From assembly GCF_025766255.1 (NCBI RefSeq), contig NW_026516774.1, positions 93,229 through 157,228 of the forward strand: a stretch of 64,000 nt of DNA. Direction: 5' to 3'. This document shows positions 1-11,563 of this stretch, one piece after another (the stretch's first letter is position 1; every line of letters begins with the position of its first letter). The notes under the pieces were generated by a model that was not told where the DNA came from, searched no databases, and saw only the letters and a program-made list of their open reading frames with translations. Made by a program: the position numbers and the translations under genes. The DNA is from Zychaea mexicana (Eukaryota; Mucoromycota; Mucoromycetes; Mucorales; Lichtheimiaceae).

Positions 1-884
1 AAAGATGGAAAATATGTCTTTTTTTCTTACCAACGCTGCCAGTGTTCGCATCGCAGCTATCCATTGGATCATCGTCTGGTTCAGGTACAGATGAAGTCAA
101 ACCATAGTTGTCGCCGACCATATCTTTACCATAACGGACCTTGTATCCCTCACCAAAGCCACCACCCAAGGCAGGATGCATGTAATCAATACCTGAAGGT
201 TTCGTGTAACAAGGCGGTTATTAATTTGTGTAATGCGCACCAGGAAAAAAAGAATAGGGCACATAAAAGCTGTTTTGTTTGCTTGTTTGTCTACTTAGCA
301 TGAAACATACCAGAGTCAAGGATACCGACAATGATTCCTTCGCCGGTATTCTTGAGTTCCTTATGCACACGGTCTACTTGGGTCTGGGCGTGTGGGATCA
401 GCTTGCCAATGTCAATGCCGTTGGATGCGACAGTAACCTCGGGGTTGGGACGTTTAATATCGCGCACGGGGTAAACCTTGGTTACAAGCCCGGATTCTGC
501 CACCGCCTTGAAGATCTCGTTGAACAAGCTGTCTTGGTCGGTGGACATGGAGCTCACGACATTATTTACATCATCAGTATGGCCATTGCCGTCGTTTTTC
601 TTTGAGTTGTTCTTGGAGCCAATGGAAATGGTGACACCTTTCAATAAAGCGTGATTGAACAGTCGACCCATTTGCAGATCAGTGTCGGAGAACTTGTCTT
701 TTAGGATGTCTATCAATTTTTTGCTGTCGGCGTCGGCGTCGGCACCTCCAAATTCGAATACATATCGGTTGGAAGCAAAAGGGGTAAGCGAGCTGATTGA
801 CGAAGGGGCTGCTGCTGCTGTTGAACTCGACAGTCCGACAAGCGATGTTGCGGCCAAGAGAAAAAGAGAGTTAAGCAACCGCAT
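1..884 (-). CDS. Secreted subtilisin-like serine protease, N-terminal part (runs off the left edge)
   Basis: This is a subtilase (peptidase S8) precursor, truncated by the window edge. The start at 884 opens with a hydrophobic signal peptide (MRLLNSLFLLAATSLVG). A propeptide/I9-like region follows, then the catalytic-Asp motif GIIVGILDSG at the end of exon 1. Exon 1 is 884-311 and exon 2 is 192-31; both junctions have GT..AG ends and keep the frame across Gly-Ile-Asp-Tyr. A further donor follows at 30-29, so the His and Ser motifs must lie beyond position 1. Exon 2 reads on as the conserved YMHPALGGGFG segment after the Asp box. The gene is a tandem paralog of the subtilase at 2514-5961: same strand, same position for the intron after the Asp box, clearly similar protein. 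A secreted, self-processing endoprotease is the likely role; family membership is strong, substrate unknown. Confidence 0.85.
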
Positions 885-2513
885 TTTTTTTTAATTAATC
901 TTGGTAGCGTGCGGTAAGGAACGATGTTTGTCGGTTGCTTGGAGGTATATGAATAAGGGAATAAATGAAAGGAGACACCAAACAAGCAGAGAATTAAAGA
1001 AAGGAAGGGGTTGAAGAGTACGTATAAGAAGCAGTAAAACAGAAAGAAAGTAATGAAAATGAGATCTGTTACTGTTTACTCGAATCGACTATATTTATAT
1101 CAAATGCGTATAACAAACGACTTCATTGAATGGGACGGGCGCAATTTTGCGTAACCAGATTGAAGGCGTGAAGGATATCGCGAAATGGGATAGCTTGCGC
1201 TTAGACTGAGGTTAAAAGGTACACAACAACAGAATGAAGCACACAGTGGTGGCACCACTCTATACCTTATGCATACAATACTACAGTACTCGACTATTCT
1301 ATTTGGCGCACTTAAACATGTGGCGGGCAGCGCTTAGCAAATAATCTATCTAAAGAGATTAACTTGCTCCTGTCAAACATTCGGTCCAAAAATATATAGC
1401 CTTCAAACGTTCGGATTTCTATGAGCTCGTGCTGGTAACAACTTAATATGCAATCAAAATTATGCATACTTTCGGTACAAACAATATCTTGGGTGCATAG
1501 GTTGTACAATTATGCTTGAAAGAATGATATGTTACGACAGCATTGGGCAGAAATGATGCTCTAGATAACGATTATCCTGACGTTGTCTAAACAGGAGCTT
1601 ATGTGGAAGTTCAAAACATTTGAACTACATGGCATTGGTCAACTCAAGTATGGCTCTAGAGGATATCTTCTATGAGGACTAGTTCGTAGATTATGTCACA
1701 CCAATGGTCCGTCGTCTCTCAATATAGTATGCATTGCAGGAAAAGAATAGACTATATGATGTATAAACGTTGTTGAGCACATGCTCTTTGTGAAACACAG
1801 GCAAACGTAACTTGTACAAACCTTCAGAAGCATATACCAATGATGCATTTGCTCTTAGCAATTTACAATGTATCTATGTATCTATGTCTGTGAAACAATT
1901 ATGCGAAACTCAACGTTTGTTTTTATTTGATGAAGGATCTTCATCTTTTCGAATTTTGGCCTTGTGCCGCCATCTCAACATTGCATCGATTTTATTTTCG
2001 TTGTGCACATGAACTGAATCTAATTTTTCATGTGAAGCATTGCTATCATCTATGTGAGTGCTTTTTCGGTGATTTCAATATGTGGATAATTGTTTCATCA
2101 AGTATTTTGCTTGGTTTTGTACTAAATACTTGAATAGAATTAATGTTATTTCAGAGAGTATTGCTTAAAGACGCTTAATTGAGCTTGTATCCGAAGGCCC
2201 TCTTAAATCTCAAACACAAATTATGAGATATGATTACCATGGTTCGAAGTTCACTTTGCTATACTAGGACTTCATTATTAGATAAACGGTTCATTAAAAT
2301 ATTGGGGCTCACGGACAGTGTAGTGACTGGTTTAGTGGCAAGCATATCTGTTATATGAACTATGACGAAGTTGCTTTTTATCATGTATTAAGCATACACT
2401 TTTGACAAATGGATAATCAGTACGCATGTATATTTAAAGGGATTAGCGGGAAGCTGTGATAACAGGATTCATAGACTACTCAAAAACAAGGGGAAAACGG
2501 TAGTACTTTTTTT
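885..2513. other. Intergenic between the two tandem subtilases
   Basis: About 1.6 kb separates the start of the left subtilase from the stop of the right one. It must carry the left gene's promoter and the right gene's 3' region. Only short unsupported open frames occur; I see no repeat or RNA gene. Confidence 0.5.
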
Positions 2514-5500
2514 CTAACGAACTTCAATAATACCCGAGGTCCAATTGTCCCATTCATCCACGCCGAACCATTTCAAGGCATTGAGACCGATTCGATATTT
2601 GCCGGGAAGAACATTGAACGTAATAGGGACTCTGATACCAAGAAGTGTTGGGGTGTATGTTCCGTCCCATGTAATTGCGTGCACTGGTCGCGTCGAGATA
2701 GACCGAGCAAGGTTTGTGACACTAGCTTCGTTGAATGTAGCATAGCCAATCATCACGTTGTTTTCGGTATATAGAGGAGTGGAAATTTCACGCGTCGGAC
2801 TGACTAAAGTGATCATGAATGTGGGTTTGGGACCTGATTTACGGTCATATACGAATACAGTGTTTTGATTGATGGGAGTGAATTTCTCTGGATTCGTATC
2901 AGCTGTCAATTGTGGTGTGCCGTTGCCGTATATTGGTAGTTCATGCTGATTACCGACGATACCAACATATGGAACAGTGATATCTTTGCTGCCGTAGTTG
3001 TCGTTTCCGATGCTCTTAAGTTGGATATAGCCACCGTACATAATGTGCTTTGCGGGATCGGTATTGGGTGGTACCACGGAAACTGTGATCTTGACGCTGG
3101 CTCCTGGAGCAATTTGAATGTTTGTTTGCGAGAACTTAATCTCGGCTGATTCAGTCCCAAATACTGGAGGTTCTGTGAATTGGTAGCCGCTGGAGCTATC
3201 GTACGGAATAATGGAGACACTAATTTTGTTAATAGCTTTGTAGAAAACAGGTGTAGCGCCTTCGTTAGTGATGGTCAGCGTATGAGTTTTTTGCATGTTG
3301 GCAGTGTCGTTGAAACTGATGTCTCCTGGTGTAATATGCACACGCTCTCGGATAGTATCGTATACTATTACGTCGTTTTAGAATGATAACAAAAACGAGG
3401 ACTCTGTCAGATAGTGTACTCAAATTAGTTGCAAATAAATAGTGTTATTTTTACCTTGGATCAAACCAGCTCCTTGTCTATACGGCGTATCCACGTTCTC
3501 TTGACCATTTTTATTGGGAGCCTTGTAAGCATAATTCTGGAACTGCTCAAGAATATAAGTAGGATGAGGCCTTGGACCCTTTCCTTCGATCGATTTCAAA
3601 TAAAGAGCGACGGCACCGGCAACTTGAGGCGTGGCCATTGAAGTACCACTTAGGACACCCCAGCTTCCCAATTGTCGTGGAAGCGTCGAGTAGACTAGGC
3701 CGCCGACACCAGCAATGTTGGGGTTTACACCAAGCTCGTACGACGGGCCAATGCTGGAGAAAGAAGAGACAATATTACCGGTGGTCGTTGGGGCGGCCTG
3801 TTGTTGGCCCTTAAATGTCAAGTAGGTTTCACCTTGCTGTATGTCTTCAAGTAGCTCAACGCCAGTTTCATGGGCGACTCCTGCCAAAGGTATTTTGGCA
3901 TCTTTTACACCAGGGATAAATGAGCCTTCGCCTTCTATGTTGTAAATTAATGCACCAATTGCACCGGCCTGGGCCAAGTTGTTGGTTTTCTGTTCAAATT
4001 CACAAGTGCCTCGTTGGACCAGAGCTAATTTGCCACTGACAGTCCTAGGAATGTTGGCTGGATCACAAGCGTCCATGGTGCTACCGATATTGATATCACC
4101 TGCAACAACTTGCCCGCTTGGCATACTATCGGATCCTTTACCAAGGTTATAGACTTTTGAAGAAATTCAGCGAGAGGAAGAGAAAGAGGTTAGCTTATAT
4201 GTACTATGCCAATGCTATTAGAAAAAAATTTCGTAATGATCACATTGTCATTTCGACTGTACAACGCGGAAGAGTCTTACCATAAGTCTTCTTGCATTCA
4301 GGGGAGGAACACATGACGTCAAAAGTTTGCACAACATTGTAGTTGTTGTCAAATGATGCCACCGAGTAGACACCTTTTCCAACACTTGGAGCAGACGAAG
4401 TAAATGCACCGTGCTCGCCGTCATTTCCTGCAGCAGATATAACTTAAATTATAGTAGTATAACAACATTAAGGTTAATATTTATCAAGAACATTATATGC
4501 TGATGTAGTATGTCAATCAATCTTTGGGCATATTACCGGGCACGCCTTTGGCGTTAATGCGTGATGCAACTATAGCAGACAACATTTCTGGCCATCCTTG
4601 AGCATCACCCAAACTCATGCTTATGATATCTACTCCGGCGTCGTAGGCATCGAGCATAGCTTCGATAATAATGTCATCGTCTGTAGATCCTGTGCAGCCA
4701 AAAACACGCCACATTCCAAGAGTGGCATCAGGAGCAGCGCCCGTAAAGTTCTGGGGGAAGATGAAATGCACGATGCATGGTTACATAAGTGGTTTGCATA
4801 CATACCAATCCGCTTATACATACATCACTTTTACCCGCAACAATGCCTGAAACGTGTGTTCCATGACCTACGTAATAAACCGAGAACCTTTAATTGAGAA
4901 TTATCACCCTTCACAACTTCCAGCTCATCCTCTTCTTTTTGTCCTCTCTCGCAAGAAAATGTTGATATGCGCAAGCTGAGTAACTTACCAGACGAACCCG
5001 TGCTAGCGGAGCAGCTATCAATAGGATCAAGATCAGGGATTGGAGTAGTGTTTTTGTATCCATCATAGTCGTCTCCAACAAGATCTCGGCCTAGAGCAAC
5101 TTTGTATCCCGGACCAAATCCACCTCCTAAAGCGGGATGCATGTAGTCGACGCCTGCGTTCAGCCAGTTTTTTTCCAGTGAATATATGAAAATTTGTCGG
5201 TAACTCATTAATAATACATACACCAAGGATCTTTTCATTTTCCTTTTTTAAGTTATAGTTATTTTAAAAGAAATATCATGGTAGGTAAAGTAGGATCGAC
5301 ATCGTCATCACATTCATAAAGGTAATTTAATGAAATTCTAATGACTAGTGTACTATTACTTACCAGTATCAATGATGCCAACAGTAAGTCCTTTGCCGGT
5401 GTTTCTCAGCTCGCTATGCACGCGGTCAATCTGAGTCTGTGCGTTTGGACTAATCAGGGCGGCGTCAGCACTTTCCAAAGGAATGCTAGCTATACGAGTA

Positions 5501-5961
5501 TCGGGGCGATGCACCGAATGAACAGGATAAACATGAGCGACAAAACCAAGAGTAGATACAGCCCTGGCAATATCGGTGAAGGCAGCATTTTGTTCGTCGG
5601 AGGATATGGACGAGGTCAAGAGCCCGGTGCTACCCGTATGAGAAGTCCTTTCGAAATGGATTGTGACGGCCTTCAACAAGCCATGGTCGATAACACGCGG
5701 CATCAACAATCTGACTTTGGGGAATGTCTTTTTCAAAAAGTTCATCAGCATTCTGCTGTTCGTGTCAACGGAAGGACCTCCGGTGAACTCGAAAACGTAG
5801 CGGCCAGGAACAATATCTTGGTTAGCGATAGCAGCAGCATTGTTCTTGATAGAAGAAGTACCAGCAGCAGGCGCTGCAGTTACAACGTCTACACTAGACA
5901 AGAAAGCGATCAGAGACGAGAATATTGCAAATAGTAAAGCGGGAAAATACATCAGGTGCAT
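2514..5961 (-). CDS. Secreted subtilase with PA domain and Fn3-like C-terminus
   Basis: Seven exons: 5961-5364, 5153-4989, 4867-4824, 4750-4537, 4442-4281, 4153-3455 and 3364-2514. They give about 910 aa with all junctions in frame. The start was chosen at MHLMYFPALLFAIF, which begins a signal peptide; upstream in-frame sequence is not signal-like. Order: signal peptide, I9-like propeptide, Asp box GIIDTG (about residue 196), His box GHGTHVSGIVAG (exon 3), oxyanion Asn in SAAGND (exon 5), an inserted protease-associated domain (about 420-500), and the Ser box LSGTSMATPQ (Ser about 565). A long beta-rich tail resembling the Fn3-like domain of C5a-peptidase/Vpr-type subtilases follows. The triad looks complete, so this is predicted to be an active extracellular endoprotease. 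Exon 3 uses donor GTATGT at 4823; the nearer GTAAAA would break the frame. The 851-nt last exon has a normal stop. Confidence 0.9.
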
Positions 5962-7319
5962 TGTATTGATGAGAGGAAGGAGGAGAAAATGGCGACGTTG
6001 GGAATGTTCCTTGTTTTTATGTACAAGCTTGCGCAAGTGTAGAACAGGAGGGGGCTCGGAGAAGTAACAAAGGAGAAAGAGAGGATGAGTAGTTGAAGAA
6101 CGGCAATAAGCCGCCGTCAATCAGGGGTTAAGTGTTGCTCACCATCTTTATCCTCGCTCCCCTGAATGCGTAGTAATGTATAATGCTACATGGTATAATG
6201 AATTATGGGCTTAAGAAAAGAATAAGCTCAAAATCGAAATTTGCACAATGAAGAATTGCCACCATATGTCTATTCTAGATGTTATCTTTGCCAGGAACAG
6301 TAATCCATTGTTACCCTGCCTTCGAATACATATTACATCCCTTCTTTTATCTAACCATCACTAAGCGTTAGTCAATAAGATCAGATCGCAGTAGTTCTGG
6401 TAGTCCATTTGCCGTGTATACATATAGATGATGGCACATAAACACCGAATAAGTAATAAAAGCACACCAAGAAAAGGTACATATTCTCATGAGTACTATT
6501 CATGCTAAGCCGGCACCAGGAGTAAGAAAAATCCAACTGGCGCATATACAGCCTGGATTGCTCTTTGGCAAAGCTTAGGATATGCTATGTTGAGCATGTG
6601 TGTGCAAGCAATGTTCTCTTACAAGTTAGTCTATCCTGACTATGGGAATTGATGTCGCAGTAGCTTTAACAACATTCTTTAGGCCTATATATTGAGTGAT
6701 GATACTGCTGATGATAGCCGAGCGATAACACCCATAATATTCACGCTGCATTTATTGGCAGTTCTAAGCCGCTGTTTGCCCATTTTGACGTTCCTGGATT
6801 GGAATGAAGACACTTTATGTATTATGTACATCTATAATTAGGATGCTGGACTTGTTGGCTGAGCTTCGATTCAAATACTGTTACATGGTAACAATTGTTT
6901 TAACTCCTAATGGCAATTCTTTTTGAGTGCTTTGTGAGGAGATTGAAGCTCGGCAGAATGACGCTATATCGATTTTAAGCTATTGTAAGGATTACTACAG
7001 CCAAGGACAATGATGGGCGGTCGTCGTTCCTAAGAGAAAGCCTGTAGCTCTTCTGTCTAAAAAGCGTGGCAGTAGTCGGGAAGAGTAAAAAACTACTTAT
7101 AATGGCTTATCAGACTGAAAATAATACAAACATGCTTCTATCAAGTCGTATATAAACATCACAAAAGTTGAGCTTGACAAACTTGTACCTATGGATATTA
7201 ATTGGTGTAATACCGGTGCATAATCGGAGATATGCATGCAGGATATTTTTCCCGCAACTGTTTCTATTGGCTCGGTCAATGGGGGAAAAAGGTACGTGTA
7301 CTCCTTTTTCTAAACTATT
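5962..7319. other. Intergenic between divergent subtilase and PNGase genes
   Basis: About 1.36 kb holding two divergent promoter regions. No ORF with coding character and no repeat was recognised. Confidence 0.5.
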
Positions 7320-10160
7320 ATGGATGCCACGGAGATCCACAACATTACTACGCGAATTACTACTCTCTGGTTTGACTGGCTGCGGCAAAGGCAGATTCAA
7401 GGACCATCGCCATCATTGGGCAGTGGAGTAGCTGGTGCATCGTCGCCGTTGACAGCAGCATTACTAGCGAGAAACAAACCTGGTGAACAGCAATTCCTCG
7501 GGGAACTGAAAACATATAGCGAACGTGTATTGAAATATGAAGATAAAGATCTTTTGGTAACGTTACTTTTTAACAAGAGGACAAATCAATAAAGAAGAAG
7601 GTCTCCTTTGCTATGATTTAATGGAGAATTTAAATATGTCAGCGACCCTGTTATTCTTAACTGTATTATTTTGCTATCTACTAGAACCGTGCTTTGGAGC
7701 ACATCCCGATTCACGACTTGTATGAACAAGCTGTATCTTGTTTGGAGGAGGAGGAGGATGTTGAAGCATCCTTGGATGATAAAGTTATCCTTCGACTCAT
7801 GCATTGGTTTAAGCATGATTTCTTTACTTGGGTCAACAATCCACCTTGTGATTTCTGTGGCGTAAGGATAACAATTTGCTCGTTGTTTACATTTTGATAC
7901 AATTTCCCTTTACGTTTTATTAATGGTATGTACATATATCTAGTCGAGCGAAACTGAATCCAGAGGTACAACACAACCTACAGAAGAGGATAAGCGTTAT
8001 GGTGCACGGATCGTAGAGCTCTATCAATGTACGGTTTGTTCAAAAATGACAAGGTTTGCTCGATACAAGTGAGTAGTGCTAGAAAGTAATTTTCTTTGTG
8101 GTTTTTTCAGAAAAATGTATCTGTAACCAAGCAATCACGCTTTAACTTGATAGTGATCCGGGAAAACTGCTGGAAACACGTCGTGGGCGATGTGGCGAGT
8201 GGGCCAATGTATGATTTTTTTAAATTGTAGAAAAACCTTCAAAACTTGACTGACGCATCTACAAAAAAAGTGCTTTACATTATGCTGTCGCGCTGTTGGA
8301 GCGGAGGTGCGTTTAGTATTCGATAAGACAGGTCAGAGGAAATACGAATAGTGTATCTCTGTATTTATGGGAAACTAAATGATGTCCTTTGTTTAGACCA
8401 CGTTTGGACAGAAGCTTATTCAGTAGTCAAAGAAAGATGGGTCCACTGTGACTCAGGAGAAGAAGCCTATGATCAAGTATGTAGTATAATTAGTAGCATT
8501 TTGATTGACGCAATGAAACGATCATAGACTTGACACGAGGTGATATTTCTTTTCTAAATGACACCATCGTTGTAGCCATTACTGTATAGTGAGGGCTGGG
8601 GGAAAAAGCTTAACTACTGCGTAGCTTTTTCGGCAGACGAAGCTGTAGATGTGACTAAAAGATATACCCGAAACTGGCAAGAGGTTTTAAAGCGTCGTGT
8701 ATTGGTCGACGAAGAAAAGTTAAAGCAAGTAAGTTAATCATAACTAACCTTTGAAAAATCGATCCATCTTCTGGTATACAAACCAATATTCATCAACACT
8801 CGAAAAAAAAATAGTTTCTGGATCAGATCACACATGAACGACAAAAGAATCTTCCTGAAGAACGACGTGAGATTTTGAAAGAGCGCAGGAAGAGAGAAGA
8901 GAAGGAACTGGACGATGCATTTAAGCGTACTGTAGTCAAAGACAGCGAGCGGATGGGTCGACAAACTGGATCTATCGAGTGGCGTACAGCGCGTGGTGAA
9001 TCGGGTAACCTGGTAAACAACCTTCTATCGCAACAGCGGGAGGACAGTGGTAAGCACAACGCAGAGATGTTATATCTCGTGATTATATTCTTGCTGTTGT
9101 TCCATATATATTGGCAAAAAACGCTATTTAACAAAACTGATATTAATCGATATTGGCACATGTACACAGTACATTATTTAAGCACACAGGATATCCAAGC
9201 GGTAGCATCTGCTTCAAGAGAAAATGATGGCATGATTCGCTTGACAACAGCTGATCCGGATCAAGTGGGTGCCGCCTATTGCTCGGAACAGCTCGATCTC
9301 TCACAAACAAACGCTGCCGTATTTGAATTTGGGTTCCGCATCACTAACAAACAAGGCGAGGCTGCCTGGGACGGTGCTGATGGATTTGCGTTTGTTATTC
9401 AATCGGCAGGTCCAACAGCGCTAGGTCAAGGTATGTATAATCTGCCTCCCTTTCTTTAGCTGCTACTAAGATCGAAACAACGGTAAAAGTTAACCATGTT
9501 GTATATTGTACAACAGGCGGTTGTGAACTCGGGTATGGAGGGCTGAAAAACAGGTACATCCTTTCCAATATTTTGTCATTACATAATGTAGGAATAAAGT
9601 CAAGATCGCTGTTCGATTGACACTTTTTTTTTTTGTGTGCGCCTGCATATGTGTATTTTAGCGTAGCAATCGAATTCGATACTTATAAAAGGTACGCTAT
9701 TACAGGGCTGTTCATTCTTGTTTCCTTAAAAAAAAAAGATAGTGCGTTGCTTTTTATTTACCTTTCAACATTATGCCATCATGAATTATACAGTGCGGAT
9801 CGATGCGATGATCCGTCCGGAAACCATATCAGTTTACATACTGCTATCCCACCACAACCGATCTCGGCACATCAAAAGTATTCTCTTGGTCACACTTCCA
9901 GAATTCCTGCCATGAACAGTGGAAAATGGATCTATGCACGCATCTCGATATTTGTGGATGAAAAGCTGGTGGATGTCTCTTTAAAAGAGGATGACGAAGA
10001 AGCCGACGATTATGTTTCTGTGCTTGCGGTGAACAATGTAGATCTCGCCATGTATTTAAATGGGAACTCTAAAGCATGGATCGGATTTACTGCAAGCACG
10101 GGCGGATTGTCACAAAACCAGGATATTCGGTGGAAACGTGCTGTTGTCTATCGGAAATAG
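7320..10160 (+). CDS. PNG1: Peptide:N-glycanase (PNG1/NGLY1 type) with C-terminal L-type lectin-like domain
   Basis: Twelve exons: 7320-7556, 7685-7861, 7944-8068, 8154-8208, 8271-8331, 8397-8476, 8576-8728, 8827-9049, 9200-9430, 9517-9553, 9662-9691 and 9794-10160, giving about 591 aa. The enzyme family removes N-glycans from misfolded glycoproteins exported from the ER. The transglutaminase-like core is complete: zinc CxxC pairs PCDFCG and CTVCSK, catalytic Cys in [10 protein letters not shown], His in DHVWTEAY, Asp in [10 protein letters not shown]. After a charged linker (about 260-350) comes a domain with L-type lectin hallmarks: [39 protein letters not shown] and a terminal W-x-R strand. 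Yeast Png1 has only the core; animal NGLY1 has PUB and PAW domains instead. No signal peptide is seen, so a cytosolic enzyme is expected. Two exons are tiny (37 and 30 nt), but both preserve the lectin reading frame. Confidence 0.92.
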
Positions 10161-10420
10161 CAGCAGCAGCAGTAGCTTTGTAGTGTTATGTCACTCATTA
10201 GTTCGCTGTAATAGTAGACGCTTTTTTTATGTATACCCTCTCTATGTGGTAAAAAGAGGAATGTCTGGTACGACATTTTGACGTTCTGAAACGTGTATAT
10301 GCCAAACCAATAGTATGCATTTTGTGCAACTCGAAATTCTTCACTACACGACAATGCTCACGTCGGGAGGCGTATACGGCCCTTTGATCTCGTTTTTTTG
10401 TTCTATAAAGAAAAACGAAA

Positions 10421-11020
10421 ATGAAGCGATTGACGCCTACACCGACCCCTTCTGTCAGTAATTTAAGCTTTCGAAGCAATACAAGCCGGAACAGCAATTA
10501 CGAAGAAAATCGATTCGCTGCGTCGAAAGAAGAATGTCATGCACGGGCAGAACGCACAGTAGACGAATGGTCTGAATGTCTCAAGGTACTTTTAATTCAA
10601 TCGTTTTTTCAAAAAACAGGCATTCCAGTCAAAGACAGAAACACGCTCAAAAAAATAACACATACACTGTCTTAGATGATGCTCAGATATAGCGATCCTT
10701 CGGACGAGTTCAATAAGACCATAAAGCGATTCGTTCAGACGGATTCACACGCCAAAAATACCCGACAGGCACTTGAGAAAACAAGCAAGGCGCTAGATCA
10801 GCTGCTGGAAAAGTAAGATCGTGTCTGTTCCGTAGCAACGAGCATCTAACAACGATGATCTCTCATGTTTATATATCCCACAACCCGTGATGTTAGGAAG
10901 CAGGATATCTTGGCTACAACCAAGATCTTTGAGGAAATCCAAGACCTGTTAGAGCTTAAACAGGTTGTGAGAGAGAATTGGGCAAAGCAGCAACAACAAC
11001 AACAACAACAATCACAGTAG
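10421..11020 (+). CDS. Small coiled-coil protein of unknown function
   Basis: Three exons (10421-10585, 10676-10812, 10897-11020) give about 141 aa. The N-terminus is Thr/Pro/Ser-rich and probably disordered. Residues 30 to 130 are charged and helical with heptad-like spacing, e.g. NTRQALEKTSKALDQLLEK and the segment around KIFEEIQDLLELKQ. The end is a short poly-Gln tract before the stop. Frames are continuous across both introns, and GT..AG sites are clean. It lies 260 bp downstream of the PNGase on the same strand. The size and helical character suggest a small subunit of a larger complex, but I do not recognise the family and assign no function. Confidence 0.7.
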
Positions 11021-11563
11021 TGAGGGTGTAGATGTATGAAATATTGCGCATATATTGCGTCTACAAATGGAAAAGGATCATGCATCGGCAGTATATGATT
11101 AGGGCAGCCCATGTTTGTATGTAAACAAAAGTACGGGTCATCCTAAATAAAGGAACAACTGGACAACACAGTCATCATGAGACACCTATGATAAAAAAAA
11201 TCGACTGTTGCTGATTCAATTATATTCTAAGCAGCCTCTGTCAAACCAAATGTAATCGATGTGAACTGATTAGTGAGGATCGTTGCTGTTATTGTGGCGT
11301 GTATACAAGTATGTTTGTTACTCCTCATAATCTGGAACTCTATCTTGAGCCGTATACAAGGCGGGAGGTTGTGTGGGTTTGTAGACAAGGTGGTAGTCGT
11401 GGAGGGAGGATATCCTTTTCGTTGTTTAATTGACACGTGCGTCATTAAAGAAGAAAGAAAGAAAGAAATGTGATTTGCACAAACGTTTCGCTTACTGGGG
11501 GAGAAAGATAATGATAGGAAAGAAGAAGATGAATATACAAGTTGGGTTATGGTGTTAAAAAAT
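11021..11563. other. Convergent intergenic spacer
   Basis: The 3' regions of the small coiled-coil gene and the EXO1-like gene face each other here. Apart from AT-rich 3'-UTR-like sequence I see nothing in it. Confidence 0.4.

Noticed and set aside
10676..10678. Start of the small coiled-coil gene at the ATG beginning exon 2
   Set aside because: The upstream exon from 10421 joins in frame with a good donor and acceptor and extends the helix, so the earlier start is preferred.
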